From Sphingomonas zeae (GTDB lineage Bacteria > Pseudomonadota > Alphaproteobacteria > Sphingomonadales > Sphingomonadaceae), in assembly GCF_014197135.1 (NCBI RefSeq), contig NZ_JACIFA010000001.1:1-64000 (forward strand): a DNA stretch of 64,000 nucleotides. Reading direction: 5' to 3'. The number at the start of each line of letters is the position of its first letter. The stretch's first letter is position 1. The notes beneath the pieces are model-generated. The model was not told the DNA's origin, searched no databases, and saw only the letters and a list, made by a program, of their open reading frames with translations. This document shows, piece by piece, positions 9,001 through 17,126 of this stretch. The position numbers and the translations under genes were made by a program.

Positions 9001-10083
9001 ATGACCATCGATCGCGACAGGATCGAAAGAGGGGGATTCATCCTCTTTCTGGCGCTCATCACCGTCGGGCTGGTCGCGGTCGTGTCCGGCTTTCTGGTCG
9101 CGATGCTCTGGGCGGCGCTGGCGGCGATCCTGTTCCGGGCGCTGTTCCACTGGCTGCTGGACAGGACCGGCGGACGACGCAATCTCGCCGCCGGACTGAC
9201 CATGCTCATCATCACCTTTGCGGTGGTGGTGCCGACCTTGCTGATCGGCAGCATGGTCGTCGATCAGGCATCGGGCGTCTATCTGAAGATGCGCAGCGGC
9301 CAGATCGATTTCGCGCAATATTTCCAGCAGGTTCGCGATGCGCTGCCCACCCGCTTGCGGCAGGCGATGGACAATTGGGGCGTCGGCAGCATCGAAGGGC
9401 TGCAAGCCCGCATCTCGCGCACGCTCAGCAGCAGCGTCAGCCAGATCGCGTCCCAGGCGCTGTCGATCGGCCGCAACGCCTTTGCCTTTGCGCTGGCTTT
9501 CGGCGTCGGGCTCTATGTCGCCTTCTTCCTGATTCGTGACGGCGATCGGCTGGGTCCCGCCTTTGTCCGCGCGCTGCCGCTGGAGCAGGGCGTGGCGGCG
9601 CGGCTGGTCGATACTTTCGTGGCGGTGGTGCGGGCGACCATCAAGGGGTCGGTCATCGTCGGGCTGGTGCAGGGCGCGCTGGGGGCGATCACCTTCTGGA
9701 TCGTCGGGGTACCCGCCGCCCTGCTCTGGGGTGTGCTGATGGCCATCGCCGCGCTGCTGCCTGCGATCGGCCCGGCGATCATCTGGGGGCCGGTCGCCAT
9801 CTATCTGCTCGCGACCGGTGCGGTGTGGCAGGGCGCGGTGGTCGTCGCCTCGGGCGTGCTGGTCATCGGATTGGCCGACAATCTCCTGCGCCCCATCCTG
9901 GTCGGGCGCGACACCGGATTGCCCGACTGGATCGTGCTGCTGACCACGCTGGGCGGGATCGACCTGCTCGGTTTGAGCGGCATCGTCGTCGGCCCGGTGG
10001 TCGCCGCGCTGTTCTTGGCGGGATGGCGCATCCTGAGCGAGGAGCGCGGCGTGGTACCTGGAGAAGGCGAGGCGGCGGCGTAA
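9001..10083 (+). CDS. AI-2E transporter-family (PerM-like) membrane protein
   Basis: 360-residue polytopic membrane protein of the AI-2E/PerM family, which includes TqsA (autoinducer-2 export) and Na+/H+ antiporters; the substrate cannot be told from sequence. Two hydrophobic segments open the protein (FILFLALITVGLVAVVSGFL, then WAALAAILFRALF). A soluble loop follows, with hydrophobic helices from about residue 160. The family C-terminal block GLADNLLRPILVGRDTGLPDWIVLLTTLGG is nearly canonical. The ATG at 9001 was chosen for the AAGGGG in front of it; an ATG at 8980 in frame would add seven polar residues. Confidence 0.87.
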   Translation: MTIDRDRIERGGFILFLALITVGLVAVVSGFLVAMLWAALAAILFRALFHWLLDRTGGRRNLAAGLTMLIITFAVVVPTLLIGSMVVDQASGVYLKMRSGQIDFAQYFQQVRDALPTRLRQAMDNWGVGSIEGLQARISRTLSSSVSQIASQALSIGRNAFAFALAFGVGLYVAFFLIRDGDRLGPAFVRALPLEQGVAARLVDTFVAVVRATIKGSVIVGLVQGALGAITFWIVGVPAALLWGVLMAIAALLPAIGPAIIWGPVAIYLLATGAVWQGAVVVASGVLVIGLADNLLRPILVGRDTGLPDWIVLLTTLGGIDLLGLSGIVVGPVVAALFLAGWRILSEERGVVPGEGEAAA

Positions 10084-10205
10084 AGGCTGGCCCAGATCGA
10101 GCCGTTCTTACCCACAAAGCCGGTTTGCGCTGCAACATCGTGCTGCCTATGGTCCGCGCCGTGCGGACCGCCCGGGGGGATCGGGCCGGATGATGGGGTA
10201 GCAAG

Positions 10206-10754
10206 ATGCGATTGCCTTTGGGGGCCTGGAAATTGACGGCCGGGCTGGCTTGTATGCTGGCGGGGTGCGGCGGTGATGATGTCGCGCGCCAGGCGGGGGC
10301 CAATGGGGCCTCGATCGAAATGCCGGTGCCCGCGCCGTCTCCCTCGAAAGCGCCTGCCAAGGCCGACACCCTGCCCGGCGAGATCGCCGCCAACCCGGGC
10401 GCCAGCCTGACCACCATCGGCTTTCCGCAAGGCGGCGGCGGACTGAACGACGTCGCAAAGGCGGCGCTCGACCGGCTGGCGGCCGATCCGGCGGTCAAGG
10501 GCGGCAAGCTGATCCTGCGGGGGCATTCGGACAGCGAGGGCGATGACGAGGCCAACCGCATCATGTCGCGCAAACGGGCCGAGGCGGTGCGCGAGTATCT
10601 GGCTCGCAAGGGTTTGGAGCGGAGCCGGATGCGCGTGATCGCGCTGGGCGAGACCCGCCCGATCGCGCCCAATGCCAAGCCCGACGGCAGCGACGACAGC
10701 GCAGGCCGCGCGCGCAACCGCCGGGTGGAGATCGAGCTGGACCGCGCGGGCTAA
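10206..10754 (+). CDS. OmpA-family peptidoglycan-binding lipoprotein
   Basis: 182 residues. The signal sequence ends in a lipobox LAGC with the lipidated Cys at residue 21, so the protein is expected in the outer membrane. A Pro/Ala-rich linker (about 35-65) leads to an OmpA C-terminal domain with RGHSDSEGDDEANRIMSRKRAEAV and the terminal NRRVEIEL. The Asp and Arg of the family that bind meso-diaminopimelate are present (HSDSEG, NRRVE). It is probably a structural tether between outer membrane and cell wall. It lies alone between the permease and a small unknown gene, with 40 nt to the latter. Confidence 0.85.
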   Translation: MRLPLGAWKLTAGLACMLAGCGGDDVARQAGANGASIEMPVPAPSPSKAPAKADTLPGEIAANPGASLTTIGFPQGGGGLNDVAKAALDRLAADPAVKGGKLILRGHSDSEGDDEANRIMSRKRAEAVREYLARKGLERSRMRVIALGETRPIAPNAKPDGSDDSAGRARNRRVEIELDRAG

Positions 10755-10794
10755 GCCGATTGCCGACCCGGCCGCCGCGTCTTAAGGCCGGGGG

Positions 10795-11136
10795 ATGGCC
10801 AAGGGTGATCGACTGGCGCGGCTCGACGCGCACCGCGAGGAGATGGAAAGCGAATATCGCGAGGCGCTGATCGCGGCGCTGCGGACGACGGCCGCTGGCA
10901 AATGGGGATTGTTTGACCATCGCAAGGACCGGGTCGCGCGCGCGGCGGCGGCTCCGATCGTAGCGCAACTGACCGACATGGGCGAGGAGATCGACGCGGC
11001 GCGGGAACAGCTGGGCCTGCCGCCCTTCGCGCTCCACGCCGAATTTCTCGCCTCGCGCGGGCCGGTGGGACCGGAAGCGGTGGGGGAACCGAAACAGGCC
11101 CAGGCCTGGCTCGATCGGCTGAGCGCGGAGGACTGA
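10795..11136 (+). CDS. Conserved-looking small protein of unknown function
   Basis: 113 residues, charged and helical, without signal peptide, membrane segment or known motif. It starts MAKGDRLARLDAHREEMESEY and has an alanine-rich central helix. AAGG lies 7 bases before the ATG and codon use matches the neighbours, so I take it as real. It sits 40 nt after the lipoprotein gene in the same direction and may be co-transcribed. Function not recognised. Confidence 0.65.
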   Translation: MAKGDRLARLDAHREEMESEYREALIAALRTTAAGKWGLFDHRKDRVARAAAAPIVAQLTDMGEEIDAAREQLGLPPFALHAEFLASRGPVGPEAVGEPKQAQAWLDRLSAED

Positions 11137-11141
11137 AAATC

Positions 11142-11381
11142 ATTCCTCCTCTGCAAGGGGAGGGTGTGCTGGCTTTGACATGCCCCTGGCACGTCAAGAT
11201 GGTGCCGGGGGCACCATCTCGCCCGCACACATGCGCAGCATGGTGGAGGGGAGTGGCAGGTCGAACCCGCCCTGCGGGTTCGAGGATTGCCGGGGGCAAT
11301 CCGACCTGCCGCTCCCTCTCGATAGCGGGGCACCCCTCCGTCAGGCCTCCGGCCTGCCACCTCCCCTTACAGGGGAGGAAT
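11142..11381. repeat. REP-type palindromic element (Y and Z units, degenerate)
   Basis: The element starts ATTCCTCCTCTGCAAGGGGA and ends AGGGGAGGAAT, an inverted terminal pair about 240 bp apart. A Y-type segment (CATGGTGGAGGGG) lies near 11239 and an inverted Z-type unit (CCCCTCCGTCAGGCCTCCGG to CACCTCCCC) at 11334-11365. Between them are extra hairpins, for example AACCCGCCCTGCGGGTT. It fills the gap between two convergent genes. Confidence 0.75.
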
Positions 11382-11389
11382 ATTTGCCC

Positions 11390-12445
11390 TTACGCCGCCT
11401 GCAACGCCTCCGTCGCGACCTCGGCGATAGCGTCGCCCAGTTCGTCGACCCGCGCCGGATCGGCGTCCCAGGCGAACATGAACCGCGCCCCCCCGCCGAT
11501 GAAGGTATAGAAGCGCCAGCCGCGTGCACGCAGGCCGTCGAGCACAGCAGGCGGGGCGCTGAGGAACACGGCATTCGCCTCGACCGGGAACATCGGGGCG
11601 ATGCCGGGCAGCCCCGCCACCCGCGCCGCCAGCCGCTGCGCACAGGCATTGGCATGGGCGGCATTGGTCAGCCATGCGCCGGTGTCGAGCATCCCGATCC
11701 AGGGCGCGGCCAGATAACGCATCTTGGACGCCAGCTGCCCCGCCTGTTTGCAGCGATAGTCGAAATCCTCCGCCAGCACGGGGTCGAAGAACAGGATCGC
11801 CTCGCCGACCGCCATGCCGTTCTTGGTGCCGCCGAAGCACAGCACGTCGACGCCGGCGCGCCACGTCATATCGGCGGGCGAGCAGTTCAGCGCCGCACAG
11901 GCATTGGCGAAGCGCGCCCCGTCCATGTGCAGCCGCAGGCCCAGTTCGCGGCACACCGCCGACAGGGCATGGATTTCGGCCAGCGTATAGACCTGCCCCG
12001 TCTCGGTCGGCTGGGTGATCGTCACCGCACGGGGCTTGGGGAAATGGATGTCCGACCGGCCGGTGGCGAGCGCGCGGACGGCGTCGGGGGTCAGCTTGCC
12101 GTCCTCGGTCTGCGCGACCAGCAGCTTGGATCCGTTGGAGAAGAATTCGGGCGCGCCGCACTCGTCGGTCTCGACATGCGCGGAGGCCGAACAGATGACG
12201 CTGTGATAGCTCTGGCAGAGCGCGGCCAGCGCCAGCGAATTGGCCGCCGTGCCGTTGAAGGCGAAAAAGACCTCGCATTTGGTCTGGAACAGCGTGCGGA
12301 AGGCGTCGGCGGCGCGGTCGGTATAGGGGTCCTCGCCATAAGCCGGGACATAGCCCCGGTTCGCCTCGGCCATGGCGGCCCAGGCCTCGGGACAGATTCC
12401 GGCATAATTGTCGCTGGCAAATTGCTGGGGCATGGCCGTTTCCAT
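11390..12445 (-). CDS. Threonine aldolase-like beta-eliminating lyase
   Basis: 351-residue PLP enzyme of fold type I, in the low-specificity L-threonine aldolase/beta-eliminating lyase family, which cleaves threonine or allo-threonine to glycine and acetaldehyde. The PLP lysine is Lys208 in CFGGTKNGMAVGE. The phosphate-binding GTAANSLAL and the HMDGARFANA segment, whose Asp holds the pyridine nitrogen, are also present. Start chosen at the ATG at 12445 because AAGGA sits 7 bases upstream and the product begins METAMPQQFASDN, typical of the family. It is divergent from the LacI gene over 249 bp. Substrate specificity cannot be told. Confidence 0.87.
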   Translation of the reverse strand: METAMPQQFASDNYAGICPEAWAAMAEANRGYVPAYGEDPYTDRAADAFRTLFQTKCEVFFAFNGTAANSLALAALCQSYHSVICSASAHVETDECGAPEFFSNGSKLLVAQTEDGKLTPDAVRALATGRSDIHFPKPRAVTITQPTETGQVYTLAEIHALSAVCRELGLRLHMDGARFANACAALNCSPADMTWRAGVDVLCFGGTKNGMAVGEAILFFDPVLAEDFDYRCKQAGQLASKMRYLAAPWIGMLDTGAWLTNAAHANACAQRLAARVAGLPGIAPMFPVEANAVFLSAPPAVLDGLRARGWRFYTFIGGGARFMFAWDADPARVDELGDAIAEVATEALQAA

Positions 12446-12694
12446 CACAAATCCTTCTTGCCTATGGCGAGCCAGGATGAGGAAAGTGGCGGTTCGTCCC
12501 GTTGTTGCCGGTTCGGCCACATCCCTCTCCATCTGGAGAGGCACCACCTTGCCGGGGGGCAGGTTGGTGCCGGGCGACGGCCCGGCTCTTGATGCTGGCG
12601 CCGTCTTTAGCGAGACAGAGTGCGACGGGCAAGAGGACGCCGCAGCTTCGCAAAGCATTGCGTATCGCGGACGAAAGGTAGAAGCGTAAACGTT
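12446..12694. promoter_or_regulatory. Divergent promoter region, lyase / lacI-type gene
   Basis: This 249-bp gap must hold both promoters. Just before the LacI-type gene is GCGTAAACGTTAT, centred on the palindrome AACGTT. LacI-family operators usually have a central CG, so autoregulation is possible. No good -35/-10 pair was singled out. Confidence 0.35.
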
Positions 12695-13762
12695 ATGAGC
12701 ATCAGGACTTCGCGCCGCGGCAGCAGCGCTCCCACGATCAGCGATGTCGCACGCGCGGCAGGCGTGTCATTGATGACCGTTTCGCGCGTCATCAACAACG
12801 AGGCCAATGTCCGCCCCGTCACCCGCGAAAAGGTTGAGGCGGCGATCGCGCAGCTCAACTATGCCCCCAACCCGGCGGCCCGCAGTCTGGCGGGCGCGGC
12901 GCAGATCCGGATCGGGATGCTCTACAGCAACCCCAGCCAGGGCTTCCTCAGCGAGTTCCTGCTTGGAACCCTTGATCAGGCGTCGCGGCTGGACGTTCAG
13001 ATGGTGGTCGAGAAATGCGAGATCGGCGACCATGAGGTCGAGGTCGCGCGCCACCTGATCGCGGGGGGCATCGATGGGGTCGTCCTGCCGCCGCCGCTAT
13101 GCGAGGCGGAAGCGGTGCTGACCCTGTTGCGTGAGGCGGGGGTGCCCGCGGTGGTCGTCGCGACCGGCCGTGCGCCCGAGGAGATGCCCGAATCGGCGAT
13201 GGCGGTCCAGATCGACGACCGCGCGGCGGCCGAGGAAATGACCCGCCATGTAATGACTTTGGGCCATCGTCGGATCGGCTTCATCTGCGGCAACCCCAAT
13301 CTGACCGCCAGCGCGCGCCGTTATGAGGGGTTCCGCGCCGCGCTGGAGGCGGTGGGCGTGCCGTTCGACGCGGAACTGGTCGCGCCGGGCCTCTATACCT
13401 ATCGATCCGGGCTGGACGCGGCGGAGCGGCTGCTCGACCTGGCCGAGCCGCCGACCGCAATCCTCGCGTCGAACGACGATATGGCGGCGGCGACCGTGGC
13501 GGTGGCGCATCGCCGCGGACTGGACGTGCCGAGCGACCTGACCGTCTGCGGTTTCGACGACACCACCTTGTCGACGACGATCTGGCCCGAACTGACCACC
13601 ATTCACCAGCCGATCGCCGACATGGCGCGCGCGGCGGTGGAGATGATGGCGACCGTCATCCGCCAGAAAAACGCCGAGCCGCCCGCGCATCGTATGCTCG
13701 ACTACAGCCTGATCCGGCGTCAGTCGGACGCCGCACCCCGGCGCAGGCCACGCGGGATTTAG
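12695..13762 (+). CDS. LacI-family transcriptional regulator
   Basis: 355 residues. The N-terminal helix-turn-helix with hinge is canonical: TISDVARAAGVSLMTVSRVI at about residues 11-30, then the hinge helix region NPAARSLAGA. A periplasmic-binding-protein-like effector domain follows, with FICGNPN and AILASNDDMAAATV blocks. The start at 12695 leaves a short basic lead before the HTH, as usual. The ligand is unknown. The gene lies about 400 bp upstream of a sugar/H+ symporter in the same direction and near a ROK regulator and a sugar dehydrogenase, so a sugar effector is likely. Confidence 0.92.
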   Translation: MSIRTSRRGSSAPTISDVARAAGVSLMTVSRVINNEANVRPVTREKVEAAIAQLNYAPNPAARSLAGAAQIRIGMLYSNPSQGFLSEFLLGTLDQASRLDVQMVVEKCEIGDHEVEVARHLIAGGIDGVVLPPPLCEAEAVLTLLREAGVPAVVVATGRAPEEMPESAMAVQIDDRAAAEEMTRHVMTLGHRRIGFICGNPNLTASARRYEGFRAALEAVGVPFDAELVAPGLYTYRSGLDAAERLLDLAEPPTAILASNDDMAAATVAVAHRRGLDVPSDLTVCGFDDTTLSTTIWPELTTIHQPIADMARAAVEMMATVIRQKNAEPPAHRMLDYSLIRRQSDAAPRRRPRGI

Positions 13763-14164
13763 GCAGCAGTTCTTCCCTCGCCCCTCGCAGAGGGGAGAGG
13801 GTTGCGCAGACTTGGGCTTTGCGTAGCAAAGGCTTAGTCGGAGCTGGGTGAGGGGTGCTGCGCTCGCTGGGCGAGCGCGCGAGCCAAAGGCTGGCTCAAC
13901 CCCTCACCCAAGCTGCGCGAGCCAGCCAAGCTGGCAAGCTCCGCTATCCCTCTCCCCTGTCCAGGGGCGAGGGGAAGAGTTGTTGCGCCCGGAACCGGGC
14001 GTCGCTCTGCGGCGAAGTGGGACGAACCACGCCTACAGGTGCTTGACGGCGCGATGTTTTAAGATAGCGTTACCATCATGGCTGGCCGTGCATCTTGCCC
14101 GGTGACAGGACATTGCCGTGCGGATAGGCCAAGATGCCACGCACGGATCAGGAGAGGGCCGGAA
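13763..14164. other. Gene-free gap, regulator to symporter
   Basis: 402 bp with no credible gene. Positions 13770-13979 are a palindromic repeat (listed separately). The remaining 185 bp is the presumed promoter of the symporter. It contains GATAGCGTTACCATC near 14065, which shares AGCGT with the LacI-gene leader but is only weakly symmetric. Confidence 0.6.
13770..13979. repeat. Large imperfect palindromic repeat (family D)
   Basis: The left end TTCTTCCCTCGCCCCT matches the inverse of the right end AGGGGCGAGGGGAAGAG about 210 bp away. Inside are GGGTGAGGGGTGC and the inverse CAACCCCTCACCC, plus small hairpins built on GAGCCAGCC/GGCTGGCTC. It is of the CCCTCTCCCC type common between genes in proteobacteria. 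One copy in the window. Confidence 0.7.
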
Positions 14165-15586
14165 GTGACCGACACAAGGGGATTGGACGCCGCGCGCGTC
14201 AATCATGGTTTCATCGCCGCGATCGTCGTTGTCGCGACCATCGGCGGTTTCATGTTCGGCTATGACTCGGGCGTCATCAACGGCACCCAGAAGGGGCTGG
14301 AGGCTGCATTCGACCTCGGTCGCCTGGGCGTGGGCGTCAATGTCGGCGCGATCCTGGTCGGCTCGGCGATCGGCGCGTTCGGTGCAGGGCGGTTGGCCGA
14401 CGCGATCGGCCGCCGCAATGTCATGATGTTGTCCGCCGCGCTATTCCTGGTCAGCGCGATCCTGGCCGGTGCGGCGAGCGCGTCGAGCATCTTCATCCTG
14501 GCCCGCATCATCGGCGGCCTGGGGGTCGGCGCGGCCAGCGTCATCTCGCCCGTCTATATCTCCGAAGTGACCCCGGCCTCGATTCGCGGGCGCTTGTCGA
14601 GCGTGCAGCAGGTGATGATCATCACCGGCCTGACCGGCGCCTTCGTCGCGAACTTCGCGCTGGCGCGCTATGCTGGCGGCTCGACCGCCGAGTTCTGGCT
14701 GGGCTATCCGGCGTGGCGCTGGATGTTCTGGCTTCAGGCGATCCCGGCGGCGATCTATTTCGCAGCGCTTTCAATCATCCCGGAAAGCCCGCGTTTCCTG
14801 GTCGCCAAGGGTCGCGATGCCGAGGCGCATACCGTGCTGACCAAGCTGTTCGGTGAGGCCGAGGCGACCCGCAAGGTGGCCGAAATCCGTGGCAGCCTGT
14901 CCGCCGATCAGCACAAGCCCAAGCTGTCCGACCTGATCGACAAGACCACGGGCAAGATCCGTCCGATCCTGTGGGCGGGCATCGGCCTGGCCGTGTTCCA
15001 GCAGCTCGTCGGCATCAACGTCGTCTTCTATTACGGCGCGACTTTGTGGGAAGCGGTCGGCTTCTCGGAAGATTATGCGCTTCAGACGAACATCCTGTCG
15101 GGCGTGCTGTCGATCGCGGCCTGCCTGTTCACCATCGCGACGGTCGACAAGATCGGTCGCAAGCCGCTGCTGCTGATCGGCTCGGCGGGCATGGCGGTGA
15201 CGCTGGCGATCGTGGCCTATGCCTTCTCGACCGCCGTCACCGGCGCGAATGGCGCAGTGAGCCTGCCCGGCAACAATGGCGTGATCGCGCTGGTTGCGGC
15301 GAACCTGTACGTCATCTTCTTCAACGCCAGCTGGGGGCCTGTAATGTGGGTCATGCTGGGCGAGATGTTCCCGAACCAGATTCGCGGATCGGGCCTGGCC
15401 GTCTCGGGCTTTGCCCAGTGGATCGCCAACGCCGCCATCTCGGTCAGCTTCCCCGCGCTTGCCGTGTCGCCGGGATTGAGCGTGACCTATTTCGGGTACG
15501 CCTTCTTTGCGGCGGTGTCGTTCTTCTTCGTCCGCGCGATGGTCAACGAGACGCGCGGCCGCGAGCTGGAAGACATGGCGGGCTGA
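14165..15586 (+). CDS. MFS sugar porter (sugar:H+ symporter)
   Basis: 473-residue, 12-helix transporter of the sugar-porter (XylE/GLUT-like) family in the inner membrane. Signatures: GGFMFGYDSGVING in helix 1, GRRNVMM after helix 2, PVYISEVTP before helix 5, PESPRFLVAKGR after helix 6, QQLVGINVVFYYG in helix 7 and NETRGRELEDM near the C-terminus. QQLxGIN is the sugar-binding segment of helix 7. I chose the GTG at 14165, 8 bases after GGAGAGG, which gives MTDTRGLDAARVNHGFI. The substrate is probably a hexose or pentose and is not decided. Ends at a strong terminator shared with the convergent ROK gene. Confidence 0.92.
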   Translation: MTDTRGLDAARVNHGFIAAIVVVATIGGFMFGYDSGVINGTQKGLEAAFDLGRLGVGVNVGAILVGSAIGAFGAGRLADAIGRRNVMMLSAALFLVSAILAGAASASSIFILARIIGGLGVGAASVISPVYISEVTPASIRGRLSSVQQVMIITGLTGAFVANFALARYAGGSTAEFWLGYPAWRWMFWLQAIPAAIYFAALSIIPESPRFLVAKGRDAEAHTVLTKLFGEAEATRKVAEIRGSLSADQHKPKLSDLIDKTTGKIRPILWAGIGLAVFQQLVGINVVFYYGATLWEAVGFSEDYALQTNILSGVLSIAACLFTIATVDKIGRKPLLLIGSAGMAVTLAIVAYAFSTAVTGANGAVSLPGNNGVIALVAANLYVIFFNASWGPVMWVMLGEMFPNQIRGSGLAVSGFAQWIANAAISVSFPALAVSPGLSVTYFGYAFFAAVSFFFVRAMVNETRGRELEDMAG

Positions 15587-15613
15587 TACAAGAATAGTCC
15601 CCGAGAGCCTGAC

Positions 15614-15650
15614 AGGCCCGCTTCCCGATGGGAGGCGGGCCTTTTCTTTT
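15614..15650 (+). terminator. Rho-independent terminator after the symporter
   Basis: AGGCCCGC and GCGGGCCT pair, with inner CTTCCC/GGGAG pairs, followed by TTTTCTTTT. It lies between convergent genes. Confidence 0.88.
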
Positions 15651-15720
15651 GCCGGAACTCTACCGCCCTTCCGCCCGAACACAGTCGAAGGCTGAACGGC
15701 GGTCGGGAAGGCGGGAAGCT

Positions 15721-16968
15721 TTACCCGCGCCCGGCCTGGATCAGGATCGAGTCGGACGGCAACAGCCGGTCCATGAAGGGCAGCATCGCCGCGCCGATCG
15801 CGGGCGCGTCCTGCGCGGTGCGGGCGGGGCGGATCGCCGGGCGGACGGGCAGCTCGACCCCGGCCAGCCCCTCGCTCAAACCGTCCGCCAGCCGGCTCAG
15901 CAACCGGCCGGGCAGCCGGCCGCCGATCAGGATCGCATCGGGATCGAACAGGGTCGTCACCGCGACGATGGGCTGGAGCAGCGCGGCGATCGAATCCTCG
16001 ATCCACTGGTCGATGATCGCGGCTAGTATCGGGTCGTCGCCGTCGGCCAGCGTCTCGGGCGAATCGAGCCGATAGCCCGCCGCCTTCAACCGCACCTCAA
16101 GGCCTGCCAGCGACACCGTATCCTGCACGATCGCGCCGGGCCGCCCCGCCGTAGGGTCGGGCATCAGCCCGATTTCGCCCGACCGGCGATGCGCGCCGCG
16201 ATGATAGGTCCGGTCGATGACCAGCCCGCCGCCCAGCCCGGCGGTGATGAGCAGGTAGAAGAAGCTGGGGCAGGCGAAATCATGATCATGCTGCGCCTCA
16301 CCCAGCGCGGCGGCCGCGGCGTCATTGTCGCGGTAGAGCGGCCAGGGGAGCAGCGGCGCGAGCAGCGCCTCCAAATCGACCCCGACCCAGGCGTCATAGC
16401 CACGCGTCTGGTTGGGCAGAGAGCGGTCGACGCCGTCCGGCATCGCCACCCCGACGCCTAGCACGCGCGAGCGGTCGACCTGCCCCTCGGCCAGCGCAGG
16501 CTCCAGCGTGTCATGGATAAAGGCCAGCACGTCACCGGGCGTCGCAAAGGCGATCTCGCGTTTCGCACGGGCTCGTACGGTGCCGCCCAGGTCGAGGATC
16601 GCGATGGCCAGGTGGTCGCGGTCGATGGTCAGACCGATGCCGAACGCACCGCTGGGGCACAGCTCGATGCGGAGCGCAGGCTGGCCCCGCCCACGATGCA
16701 GCCGTCCGGCGGTGCGGACCAACTCCATCTCGATCAGTCGCCCGGTGATATTGGCGATGGTCGCCGGGGTCAGCCCCGTCTGGTTGGCGATGGCGATCCG
16801 CGTCGTCTGGCGGTGGAAGCGGATGACCTGGAGCACGGTGCGCAGATTATAGTCGCCCGCCCGCTCCAAATTGGTGCCCGACAGGCCCCGCGACAGACGG
16901 GACTCGCGCGAATGCGCCTCGACGACAGGCCCCCGCTCCGATGACATGGGTTGCGATGATGACATCAT
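15721..16968 (-). CDS. ROK-family transcriptional regulator (NagC/XylR type)
   Basis: 415 residues. An N-terminal winged HTH (about residues 40-100: LRTVLQVIRFHRQTTRIAIA, then GLTPATIANITGRLIE) precedes an ATPase-fold ROK domain with LYRDNDAAAAALGE and ITAGLGGGLVIDR. The zinc-binding CxCGxxGC motif of ROK proteins is absent; the corresponding stretch reads GEIGLMPDPTAGRPGAIVQD. The ATG at 16968 has AGGAGA 9 bases upstream; longer in-frame versions lack a ribosome site. It is probably a sugar-responsive repressor of the neighbouring symporter or of the sugar dehydrogenase behind it; this is inferred from position. Confidence 0.87.
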   Translation of the reverse strand: MMSSSQPMSSERGPVVEAHSRESRLSRGLSGTNLERAGDYNLRTVLQVIRFHRQTTRIAIANQTGLTPATIANITGRLIEMELVRTAGRLHRGRGQPALRIELCPSGAFGIGLTIDRDHLAIAILDLGGTVRARAKREIAFATPGDVLAFIHDTLEPALAEGQVDRSRVLGVGVAMPDGVDRSLPNQTRGYDAWVGVDLEALLAPLLPWPLYRDNDAAAAALGEAQHDHDFACPSFFYLLITAGLGGGLVIDRTYHRGAHRRSGEIGLMPDPTAGRPGAIVQDTVSLAGLEVRLKAAGYRLDSPETLADGDDPILAAIIDQWIEDSIAALLQPIVAVTTLFDPDAILIGGRLPGRLLSRLADGLSEGLAGVELPVRPAIRPARTAQDAPAIGAAMLPFMDRLLPSDSILIQAGRG

Positions 16969-17126
16969 CTGGTTGCGTCTCCTGCAGGTGGAGCGAACCT
17001 GGATCGCCCGTCTTTGCCACAGGATCGGCGCGGGGCCATGGCCGGTCAAGGCCCATCACGGTACCAGAGCATACCACCCTGAGCATTGGTCTTGTTTTCC
17101 AAGACTTAGCCCAGGGCGGTTTGAGA

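Noticed and set aside
14060..14080. LacI operator before the symporter
   Set aside because: GATAGCGTTACCATC is only weakly palindromic and has no matching second site, so it is not listed as an operator.
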